Source: Deltaproteobacteria bacterium (GTDB lineage Bacteria > Desulfobacterota > Desulfarculia > Adiutricales > Adiutricaceae). From it: DNA of 19,849 bases. The notes under the pieces were generated by a model. The model saw nothing but the letters and a program-made list of their open reading frames with translations, was not told where the DNA came from and did not search any database. The stretch is from the NCBI GenBank assembly GCA_031257955.1, contig JAIRNQ010000003.1:1-19849 (forward strand), read 5' to 3'. Shown piece by piece: positions 1-6,463 of this stretch (positions are counted from its first letter, which is position 1; each line of letters starts with the position of its first letter). The position numbers and the translations under genes were made by a program.

Positions 1-29
1 TTGAGGGACCGAACGGGGAGGCTCTCCTT

Positions 30-242
30 ATGAACCAGGTCACCGAGGCGGTGTACCGTAAGGCCATGGGCCTGGGCCCGGACGACCCCATAGCGCTCAC
101 CCCCCTATACGAGCCAGACCAGACCGAGCCGGCCGACGACGAGCCAGACCAAGCCTCGCCAGACCAGATCCAACTCGACAAGAGCGAACCTGACCAAGGC
201 GGGCCAGACCAGACCGAAGCCCCGGCGACGGCCACCGAGTAA
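30..242 (+). CDS. small acidic repeat-rich protein, unknown function
   Basis: A 70-residue ORF whose function I do not recognise. A good Shine-Dalgarno (GGGGAGG, ending at about 21) sits 8 bases before the ATG, which is the main reason to think it is translated. The first 27 residues look like ordinary protein (AVYRKAMGLGPDDP). The rest is a degenerate tandem repeat of a P-D-Q motif (EPDQ, SPDQ, GPDQ) rich in Asp, Glu and Gln, matching a decayed GCCAGACCA DNA repeat. It lies upstream of rplT where rpmI (L35) would be expected, but it bears no resemblance to L35, which is basic. There is no signal peptide or membrane segment. It could be a real small protein or an ORF opened by repeat expansion. 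Confidence 0.4.
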   Translation: MNQVTEAVYRKAMGLGPDDPIALTPLYEPDQTEPADDEPDQASPDQIQLDKSEPDQGGPDQTEAPATATE

Positions 243-358
243 CCCTCCGCCTAACCGGCCAACGGTCGGTTCCCCCCCAAAGTGCGGCGGGTCAGAAATT
301 TCGCCCCTTCCCGGGGCACGGTTTTTTGGGCCCCCCAAATCTGGGGCCCCCTTCGAAC

Positions 359-570
359 TTTGACGCCCCGGCCAACGGGGCCTCGCCACGGATTTTGACG
401 CCCCGGCCAACGGGGCCTCGCCACGGATTTTGACGCCCCGGCCAACGGGGCCTCGACAAGGATTTTGACGCCCCGGCCAACGGGGTCTCGACAAGGATTT
501 TGACGCCCCGGCCAACGGGGCCTCGCCACGGATTTTGACGCCCCGGCCAACGGGGCCTCGCCACGGATTT
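359..570. repeat. 35-bp tandem array of stem-loops upstream of rplT
   Basis: Six consecutive 35-bp units, with TTGACG at 360, 395, 430, 465, 500 and 535. Each contains CCCCGGCCAACGGGG, a hairpin with a GCCAA loop. Units vary at only a few positions (CTCGCCACGG versus CTCGACAAGG, one GGGGTCTC). The last unit ends directly against the AAGGAG of rplT. There are no spacers, so this is not CRISPR. If transcribed, the rplT leader would carry six stem-loops in a row. Confidence 0.93.
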
Positions 571-576
571 AAGGAG
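571..576 (+). promoter_or_regulatory. ribosome binding site of rplT
   Basis: AAGGAG, seven bases before the ATG at 584. It touches the last unit of the 35-bp array. It is one of few strong Shine-Dalgarno sites among the plus-strand genes here. Confidence 0.8.
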
Positions 577-583
577 TCGTATC

Positions 584-931
584 ATGCGCGTCAAAGGCGG
601 TCTGCAGACCAAGAAACGCCACAAGAAATATTTGGCCATGGCCAAAGGTTACCGGGCCGGAAGGCGGACCCTTTATCGCAGCGCCCGCGAAGGCGTCGAG
701 CGCGGCTTGTGCTTCGCCTACCGCGACCGCAAGGCCCGCAAGAGGGATATGCGCTCCTTATGGATCGTTCGCATAAGCGCTGCGGCCAAGGCCCTGGGCA
801 CGTCCTATTCCCGGCTCATCGACGCCCTGAAAAAAGCCAACGTGGCCATCGACCGCAAGATGCTCTCGGAGTTGGCTTCCACCGACCCCCAAAGCTTCGC
901 CAGCTTGGTCAAAGCCACCCAGATAGCTTGA
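584..931 (+). CDS. rplT: 50S ribosomal protein L20
   Basis: L20 binds 23S rRNA early in assembly of the large ribosomal subunit, and in many bacteria it represses its own operon by binding the mRNA leader. The 115 residues match the family length (about 118). The basic N-terminal arm (TKKRHKKYLAMAKGYRAGRR), the RDRKARKRDMRSLWIVRI core and the globular C-terminal half (SYSRLIDALKKANVAIDRKM) are all present. The start is fixed by AAGGAG at 571-576. rpmI (L35), nearly always immediately upstream, is missing: in its place are the 35-bp array and an unrelated small ORF. pheS follows after about 760 bp, much further than usual. Confidence 0.97.
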   Translation: MRVKGGLQTKKRHKKYLAMAKGYRAGRRTLYRSAREGVERGLCFAYRDRKARKRDMRSLWIVRISAAAKALGTSYSRLIDALKKANVAIDRKMLSELASTDPQSFASLVKATQIA

Positions 932-1017
932 CCGTCCCGGGCCTTACCCCAACGGCCGCCGGGTTTACGGCGGAAAGCCTCGCCACCCGGGCTTTCGGGC
1001 CCCAAGGGGATACCATC

Positions 1018-1054
1018 GAAAAGACCGCTTGGCCTTGGGCCCGGTGGTCTTTTC
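1018..1054 (+). terminator. possible terminator after rplT
   Basis: A perfect 9-bp inverted repeat, GAAAAGACC (1018-1026) and GGTCTTTTC (1046-1054), encloses a GC-rich stretch that can pair further (CCG with CGG). The U-tract is short and lies partly in the stem, so it may be a weak terminator or attenuator separating rplT from pheS. Confidence 0.45.
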
Positions 1055-1076
1055 AATTTCTGGGTGCCGGCGCCGC

Positions 1077-1109
1077 TTGAATTTCGCACAAAATTATTGT
1101 AATTATAAT
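1077..1109 (+). promoter_or_regulatory. possible promoter in AT island before pheS array
   Basis: A short AT-rich island (1080-1130) within very GC-rich DNA holds a perfect TATAAT at 1104-1109. The best -35-like sequence, TTGAAT at 1077-1082, is 21 bases away, too far to be ideal. It may supply pheS and the LPS genes after the presumed terminator. Only the -10 element is convincing. Confidence 0.3.
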
Positions 1110-1329
1110 CAGTAAGCAAATTATTTCTGGAAAATGCCGCCAATGTCTTATCTTGGCGCCAATAAATATCGCCGCCGTTCCTTCCGCGCCCCCCGGCCCG
1201 ACCGAAACGCCCAGGGCCTAAACGCCCCGGACCAAATCGTCCATTCCGGGCCCGCCCTCGGCGCGGCCATTTTCCGGGTTAGCCGTAAGCCCCGCAAACG
1301 GGCGTTTTGTCGCCCCAGGGAGAATTATG

Positions 1330-1700
1330 CGGCCAACGCCGCAAAAGCCCCGTAGGCGCGCGATCTGGGGCCCCCAGGGCCATGTTTGGGCGATACCGAC
1401 ATTAGCCCCCGCAGGCGCCCAGTCTGAGGCCCCCAGGGGCCCAGTTATGAGCGATACCGACATTAGCCCCCGCAGGCGCCCGATCTGGGGCCCCCAGGGG
1501 CCCAGTTATGGGCGATACCGACATTAGCCCCCGCAGGCGCCCAGTCTGAGGCCCCCAGGGGCCAGTTATGAGCGACACCGAAATTTGCCCCACACAGCCT
1601 TGATTTGAGGCCCCCAGGGCCAACGCGTTCTATGAGCGACACCGTAATAATCCCCTTACAGGCGACAAGGGAAGCCCCAAGGGCCCATATATGAACGACA
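1330..1700. repeat. about 61-bp tandem array ending in the pheS start
   Basis: Degenerate units of 59-64 bp can be followed by the CGAYAYC core at 1391, 1452, 1513, 1573, 1637 and finally 1696, inside the first codons of pheS. Most units have the shape GGGGCCCAGTTATGAGCGAT, so an ATG followed by a SerAsp- or AsnAsp-like codon pair recurs once per unit. Between cores lie GCCCCCGCAGGCGCC and a GGGGCCCCCAGGG-like stretch. The real pheS start is the last, most diverged member. Confidence 0.9.
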
Positions 1701-2704
1701 TCGTAAAAAACCTCGAAAACGTCAGCCAGGAAGCCTTAAGGGCCCTGGAAGGGGCCGCCGACGCGGCCGCCCTGGAAAAAGCCCGAGTGGAATTTCTGGG
1801 GGCCAAGGGGCGCCTGACCGAGCTGACCCGCTCGCTGGGCACCCTTCCGAAGGAAGGGCGCCCGGCCGCCGGCCAGGCGGCCAACAAAGCCAAAGAGGAA
1901 ATCACCCAGGCCTACAAAAGGGCCCTGGCCGCGCTTAGCCAAGCCAAGGCCCCGTCCCAAGCCCTGGACGTGACCCTTCCCGGGCGCAAACCGGCGCAGG
2001 GGCACCGACACCTCATTTCCAAAACCTCCCACGAGATCTGCCAGATCTTTGCCAAACTAGGCTTTTCGGTGGTCGAGGGACCGGAAGTGGAAACCGACTA
2101 CTATAATTTCGAGGCCTTAAACTTTCCTCATGACCATCCTTCTCGGGACATGCAGGAAACCCTTTTCGTGGGCGACAAGCTCCTCCTACGGACCCACACC
2201 TCCCCGGTCCAGATAAGGACCATGGAAAAGACCAAGCCGCCGGTCTGGATTGTCGTGCCCGGCAAAACCTACCGCCGCGACGACGACATCACCCACTCGC
2301 CCATGTTCAACCAGATCGAGGGCCTGGTGGTCGACAAGGGCATTACCATGGCCGACCTTAAGGGAGTGCTCACCGCCTTCGCCGCCGCCTTTTTCTCGCC
2401 AGAGACCAAGATTCGCCTGCGGCCCAGCTTTTTCCCTTTCACCGAACCCTCGGCCGAGGTGGATATCGCTTGCGTGCTTTGCGGCGGCCAGGGCTGCCGT
2501 CTTTGCAAGGGCTCGGGCTGGCTGGAACTTCTGGGGAGCGGTATGGTCGATCCGGCCCTTTACGGCTTCGTGGGCTACGATCCCGAACAGGTTAGCGGCT
2601 TTGCCTTCGGAATGGGGGTGGATCGGGCGGCCATGCTTAAATACGGCCTCTCCAACATCCGCCATCTCTATGAGGGCGATTTACGCTTTTCGCGCCAATT
2701 CTAA
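1691..2704 (+). CDS. pheS: phenylalanine--tRNA ligase alpha subunit
   Basis: Catalytic alpha subunit of the (alpha-beta)2 phenylalanyl-tRNA synthetase, charging tRNA-Phe in the cytoplasm. It is full length (337 aa; E. coli 327). Residues 1-90 form the coiled-coil tRNA-binding arm. The class II aminoacylation core follows: GPEVETDYYNFEALN (130-144), motif 2 TYRRDDDITHSPMFNQIEG (193-211), LRPSFFPFTEPSAEVD (243-258), and motif 3 GFAFGMGVDRAAMLKYGLSN (303-322). The four cysteines at 261-272 are usual for bacterial PheS. No clear Shine-Dalgarno precedes the ATG, which is embedded in the last copy of the 61-bp array. pheT, normally directly downstream, is absent: waaA comes next. Confidence 0.97.
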   Translation: MNDIVKNLENVSQEALRALEGAADAAALEKARVEFLGAKGRLTELTRSLGTLPKEGRPAAGQAANKAKEEITQAYKRALAALSQAKAPSQALDVTLPGRKPAQGHRHLISKTSHEICQIFAKLGFSVVEGPEVETDYYNFEALNFPHDHPSRDMQETLFVGDKLLLRTHTSPVQIRTMEKTKPPVWIVVPGKTYRRDDDITHSPMFNQIEGLVVDKGITMADLKGVLTAFAAAFFSPETKIRLRPSFFPFTEPSAEVDIACVLCGGQGCRLCKGSGWLELLGSGMVDPALYGFVGYDPEQVSGFAFGMGVDRAAMLKYGLSNIRHLYEGDLRFSRQF

Positions 2705-2887
2705 GGCCCCAGGTCCAGACCTTTCGGTTGAACCTTTGGCCCCAAAACGCGGGCCCGAGTCACCACGTCCATGTTTTTCGCGCCCAACGGCGTCCCAATC
2801 AGTTATAATACAATTGCCCTTGCCCACTTTGGCTTAGCCCCGGGCGCCAGGCGAAAAAATCTTTCGCCCTAAAACCTCCCGGCCCCC

Positions 2888-3240
2888 GGCTTTCGCCGGC
2901 GTCCGGTTCTTTTGCCCCTTGGCTTTCGCCGGTCCTGGATCTTTGGCCCTTTAGCCGCCCGAGCCCCTTGGCTTTTGCCGGCCCGGGTAACTTGTCCCTT
3001 CGGCCTCCCCCGGTACCTTGGCCCGTCGGCCGCCCAGGCCCCAGGGCTTTTGCCGGCCCGGCTAACTTGGCCCTTCGAGTGCCCCCGGGCCCCTTGGCCC
3101 TTCGGCCTTCCAGGCCCCAAGGCTTTCGCCGGCCCGGCTAACTTGGCCTTTCGAGTGCCCCCGGGCCCCTTGGCCTCCCAGGCCCCAAGGCTTTCGCCGC
3201 CGGGCACTTGGCCCTTCGGCCGCCCGAGGCCCGGGTCCCT
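2888..3240. repeat. GC-rich degenerate tandem array upstream of waaA
   Basis: Units begin with GGCTTTCGCCGG or GGCTTTTGCCGG at 2888, 2921, 2970, 3045, 3121 and 3189, giving periods of 33, 49, 75, 76 and 68 bp. Sub-repeats of CTTGGCCCTTCG, TAACTTGGCCC and GCCCCCGGGCCCC lie inside. The array ends within a few bases of the first possible start codons of waaA. All six frames across it are artefacts of composition. Confidence 0.88.
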
Positions 3241-3266
3241 TGACCAAAATGGATGGTACACGTTTT

Positions 3267-4703
3267 ATGCGCACGATATACGCCATTATCTATACCGTGG
3301 CTTTTTGCTTGGCCACGCCGTACTGGTTAATCCGGGGCCTGTTTAATCGAGCCTATTTGCGGACCCTTAAAGCCCGCTTCATTGGACCGGGCAAGATACT
3401 GCCCAAGCTGAGCGGCAAACCCAGAATCTGGGTCTGGGCCCTGAGTTTGGGCGAGGTGCTGTCCTCAAGGGAACTGGTCCAACAGCTTATCAATGGCGGT
3501 TACGACGTCATCGTCACCGCCACCACCCTCTCGGGTCTGGCCCAGGCCCGAGAAACCTGGCCCACCCTGGCCATCTTTCCCTCCCCCCTCGATTTCTCCC
3601 TCTCCACCCGCCGTTTTTTGGATCTGGTCGACCCCGACCGCTTAATTTTGGTGGAAACCGACATCTGGCCTGGCATATTGATGGGCCTTCGGGCCAGGGG
3701 CATCCCCAAGCACCTCGTCTCCGGCCGACTTTCTCCCAGATCCTTTAAAAACTACAAGCGCATCGACTTCTTTTGGGGCCGGGTTCTCAGGCTTTTCGAT
3801 TCCATCTCCACCCAGACCTCCGAAGACCGGGACAAGTTCCTGGCCCTGGGGGCGGACCCGAACCTGGTGGCCGTGGGCGGCAACCTGAAGTTCGACCAGC
3901 CGCCGGTCGACTGCTCCCCCGAGGAGAAGAAGGCCATCCTGACCGAGACCGGCTGGCCCGATGGCCGTTGGATCGTGGCCGGCAGCACCCACATGGGCGA
4001 AGAGACTCTAATACTGGGGGTTTTTACCACCCTGTTATCCAAACACAAGGATCTGCGCCTTCTTATAGCCCCCAGGGACCGCCACAAGTTCGGTCTCAAC
4101 TGGCGGATCATCCACGAACTCTTCCCCCGCGACTCAGCCAGACGCGGCAAACCCAGCCCTAACGACGTTTCGGCCAGGGTCTTTCTGTTGGATACCCTCG
4201 GCGAGCTGGCCCGCTATTACGCCTTGGCCGACGTGGCCTTGATCGGCAAGAGCTGGCCCGGCTCCCACGATGGGGGCGGCCACAACCCCTTAGAGGCGGC
4301 GGCCCGGGCCAAGGTCGTCCTCTCCGGCCCGCGGGTCAATAACTTCAAGTGGATGTATCGGGCCCTGGTCGAGGCCGGGGCGGCCAAAATCGTCGACAAA
4401 AACGACCTGGCCACGGCCCTGGACGATCTCCTCTCCGAACCGGGCTTGGCCGAATCCATGGGCCTCAAGGGACGCGAATTCGTGGAAACCCACCGCGGGG
4501 CCGCCAAGGAAACCCTCAAGTCCCTTAAGCCACCCATCGGCCTTCTCTTCGACGACCTGGAGGCCTTGCCGGCCCCCCAAGCCAGCCCGGAAGCCCACTT
4601 GCTCGCTGAGGCCAGCTTGGCCGCCGAAACCGGACCGGCCACCTTGGCCGGCCCGCCCGACGGCACCGGCCCGGGGGAACTCTTGGCCAAAGCCACCGAC
4701 TGA
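3267..4703 (+). CDS. waaA: 3-deoxy-D-manno-octulosonic acid (Kdo) transferase
   Basis: Transfers Kdo from CMP-Kdo to the lipid A precursor at the inner face of the cytoplasmic membrane, the step joining lipid A to the LPS core. The N-terminal membrane anchor is residues 1-25 (IYAIIYTVAFCLATPYWLI). The GT30 acceptor domain has ALSLGEV with the catalytic-type Glu at about 63, then ETDIWPG (130-136) and SGRLSPRS. The donor domain has GSTHMGEE, APRDRHKF and GGHNPLEAAA. I chose ATG 3267 because the family starts just before the anchor; ATG 3249 or TTG 3240 would add 6 or 9 residues, and none has a clear Shine-Dalgarno. At 478 aa it exceeds the usual 420-430. The extra about 60 C-terminal residues are Ala/Pro/Gly-rich and their last codons are duplicated downstream, so the tail may come from repeat expansion. 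Confidence 0.95.
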   Translation: MRTIYAIIYTVAFCLATPYWLIRGLFNRAYLRTLKARFIGPGKILPKLSGKPRIWVWALSLGEVLSSRELVQQLINGGYDVIVTATTLSGLAQARETWPTLAIFPSPLDFSLSTRRFLDLVDPDRLILVETDIWPGILMGLRARGIPKHLVSGRLSPRSFKNYKRIDFFWGRVLRLFDSISTQTSEDRDKFLALGADPNLVAVGGNLKFDQPPVDCSPEEKKAILTETGWPDGRWIVAGSTHMGEETLILGVFTTLLSKHKDLRLLIAPRDRHKFGLNWRIIHELFPRDSARRGKPSPNDVSARVFLLDTLGELARYYALADVALIGKSWPGSHDGGGHNPLEAAARAKVVLSGPRVNNFKWMYRALVEAGAAKIVDKNDLATALDDLLSEPGLAESMGLKGREFVETHRGAAKETLKSLKPPIGLLFDDLEALPAPQASPEAHLLAEASLAAETGPATLAGPPDGTGPGELLAKATD

Positions 4704-4768
4704 GCCTCCCACATGACTCCCGGCCTACGGCCCCTGGGGAACTCTTGGCCAAAGCCACCGACTGAGCC
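4674..4768. repeat. perfect 33-bp direct repeat copying the waaA 3' end
   Basis: The 33 bases 4674-4706, which encode the end of WaaA (ELLAKATD), its TGA and three further bases, recur without change at 4736-4768, 62 bases later. The second copy lies wholly in the spacer before lpxK. Identity of both copies suggests a recent duplication. Confidence 0.93.
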
Positions 4769-4784
4769 CCCAAATAGTTCTTGG

Positions 4785-4970
4785 CCAACGGGGAGTAGCC
4801 GCCCAGGCGATCAAGCGCCCTATGGCCTCCCGCCCAGCGGGGAGTAACCACCCAGGCGATCAAGCGCCCTATGGCCTCCACCTCAACGGGGAGTAGCCGC
4901 CTAGGCGATCAAGCGCCCAATGGCCTCCCGCCCAACGGGGAGTAGCCGCCCAGGTGATCATGCGCCCATT
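4785..4970. repeat. 49-bp tandem array containing the lpxK start
   Basis: Exact 49-bp periodicity, with GGGGAGTA at 4790, 4839, 4888 and 4937. Each unit has GGGGAGTAGCCGCCCAGGCG, then ATCAAGCGCCC and an ATGGCCTCC segment. The fourth unit differs at the key bases, reading CAGGTGATCATGCGCCC, so GTG and ATG start codons exist only there; the other three have GCG and AAG. The GGGGAG also acts as the apparent Shine-Dalgarno of lpxK. Confidence 0.93.
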
Positions 4971-6021
4971 TGAAGGTAAGATTAGGGCCCCGATCCCGCT
5001 TCTGGCACCCTTGGGTTCCCTTTGGGGCTCGCTCATGGCTCTACGGCGCCGTGCTTACGAGGCCGGGCTTATTCCCTCAACCGAGGCGGCCAAACCGGTC
5101 ATCTCAATAGGGAACCTGACCTTGGGCGGCAACGGCAAGACCCCGATGTGCGTATATTTGGCCAAGGCCCTGGCCGAAAAGGGCCTCAAGGCGGCCATCC
5201 TCTCCCGCGGCTATGGGCGAATCCCGGACAAAAGCCGCCCCGAACCCCTTTTAGTCTCCCAAGGCCAGGGACCGATGGTCACGGCCCTAGAGGGCGGCGA
5301 CGAGCCCTATTTAATGGCCTTAAAGACCGAGGCCTTGGTAATCCTGGCCAAAAAAAGGCCCCTGGCCGCCGAATTGGCGACCAAATCCGGGGCCGACGTC
5401 CTTATCCTGGACGACGGCTTCCAACGCCTGGACCTAAAGCGGGATCTTGATATTCTGATGCTGCGCTCGGGACAAAATCTTTCCAAAGAGCGCGTAGTTC
5501 CGGCCGGCTATCTAAGGGAGCGAGCCGAAACCCACCAAAAGGCCCACCTGCTGGTGGTTCTGGGCCAACGGTTAGACGAATACGCGCTCAAACTGGCCAA
5601 CGGTCGACCAACTTTCCTGGCCCGGATGGTTCCAGCCGGCCTGACCGCCCTGGCCGACGGGAGGCCCATTGAACCCGCCCAACTGCGAGGCCGCGCCCTG
5701 GGTGCCTTCTGCGGGCTGGCCAGACCCGGCTCATTCTTTAAAAGCCTTTCCGAGAAGCGTTTTCCCATAAAGGCTCACTTGTGTTTTCCGGATCACGTAA
5801 CCTACGACTCCGCCGCCCTATCCCGATTGCGCCGGTTCAAGGACCTCAACCGAGTCGATTATCTCCTAACCTCGCTCAAAGACGCGGTTAAACTGCCCCC
5901 GTCCCTACCGCTTCCAATACTTTGCCTGGAAGCGACCTTAACCCTCGACCGGCCCCACGAGTTCATGAACGAAACCCTTAGCCGGTTGAATTTAACCGAG
6001 GAATACCAGCAAATTGTGTAA
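4954..6021 (+). CDS. lpxK: tetraacyldisaccharide 4'-kinase
   Basis: Phosphorylates the 4' position of the lipid A disaccharide precursor at the cytoplasmic membrane, late in the Raetz pathway and just before WaaA acts. Residues 12-35 form the N-terminal amphipathic/membrane helix. SIGNLTLGGNGKTP holds the family P-loop (GGNGKTP, 58-64), SRGYGR follows at 84-89, and DDGFQRLDLKRDLDI (153-167) is the usual second signature. Length 355 aa versus about 330. GTG 4954 is chosen because GGGGAG (4937-4942) is 11 bases away; ATG 4960 is the alternative, two codons in. It is followed by copies of its own 3' end. Its neighbours waaA, waaF and waaC make this an LPS cluster. Confidence 0.95.
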   Translation: MIMRPFEGKIRAPIPLLAPLGSLWGSLMALRRRAYEAGLIPSTEAAKPVISIGNLTLGGNGKTPMCVYLAKALAEKGLKAAILSRGYGRIPDKSRPEPLLVSQGQGPMVTALEGGDEPYLMALKTEALVILAKKRPLAAELATKSGADVLILDDGFQRLDLKRDLDILMLRSGQNLSKERVVPAGYLRERAETHQKAHLLVVLGQRLDEYALKLANGRPTFLARMVPAGLTALADGRPIEPAQLRGRALGAFCGLARPGSFFKSLSEKRFPIKAHLCFPDHVTYDSAALSRLRRFKDLNRVDYLLTSLKDAVKLPPSLPLPILCLEATLTLDRPHEFMNETLSRLNLTEEYQQIV

Positions 6022-6040
6022 CAAAAAAACTAAGCCGTTC

Positions 6041-6290
6041 AAAGAAAACCCAAGCCGAGCGAATGAATTGAAAACCACCCAAAATTATTTTTTGCCAACC
6101 AAAGAAAACCTGAGCCGAGCGAATGAATTGAAAACCACCCAAAATTATTTTTTGCCGACCAAAGAAAACCTGAGCCGAGCGAATGAATTGAAAACCACCC
6201 AAAATTATTTTTTGCCGTTCAAAGAAAACCTGAGCCGAGCGAATGAATTGAAAACCACCCAAAATTATTTTTTGCCGTTCAAAGATACTC
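6041..6290. repeat. 60-bp tandem array after lpxK
   Basis: Four nearly identical 60-bp units start with AAAGAAAACC at 6041, 6101, 6161 and 6221, with a broken fifth from 6281. Each contains GAGCCGAGCGAATGAATTG, then ACCACCCAAAATTATTTTTTG. Because 60 is a multiple of three, open frames of 94-108 codons with a 20-residue period run through it on both strands. They are rejected as genes. The unit is AT-richer than its surroundings. Confidence 0.95.
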
Positions 6291-6310
6291 CTGGCGGTAG
6301 CCTGATATTA

Positions 6311-6449
6311 CGCGAAAAAAATCTCAGCCGATTGAAGTAAATCACGGGGACGCCCAAACTTGTCCCGAAAAAACCCTTAGCCGATTTAATTAAATCCAAG
6401 TGACCCCCAGAATTCATGAAAGAAACACTTAGCCGATTCAATTAAATCC
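6311..6449. repeat. three dispersed degenerate copies of the lpxK 3' end
   Basis: Segments at 6311-6343, 6364-6397 and 6410-6449 resemble lpxK positions 5959-5996 (GAGTTCATGAACGAAACCC, then TTAGCCGGTTGAATTTAA). The last copy reads GAATTCATGAAAGAAACAC, then TTAGCCGATTCAATTAAA, and ends 14 bases before the waaF ATG. The 60-bp units next door look like more diverged members of the same family. Confidence 0.8.
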
Positions 6450-6463
6450 CCGCGCCACCCCCA

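Noticed and set aside
328..349. GGGCCCC hairpin as a terminator
   Set aside because: The T-run lies before the hairpin on the plus strand and no T-tract follows on either strand.
359..570. CRISPR-like array
   Set aside because: Units are directly adjacent with no unique spacers, and no cas genes are present. The same holds for the 49, 60 and 61-bp arrays.
535..1080. 181-codon frame overlapping rplT
   Set aside because: It is a shadow of rplT in another frame. L20 is unmistakable and has the ribosome binding site.
2869..3346. Gly/Pro/Arg-rich frames on both strands upstream of waaA
   Set aside because: They are products of GC-rich repeats without stops, with no start signal or family character.
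6014..6340. 108-codon plus-strand frame with a 20-residue period (LSRANELKTTQNYFLP)
   Set aside because: It starts with TTG inside the end of lpxK and exists because the repeat unit is 60 bp, a multiple of three. The opposite strand is open for the same reason.
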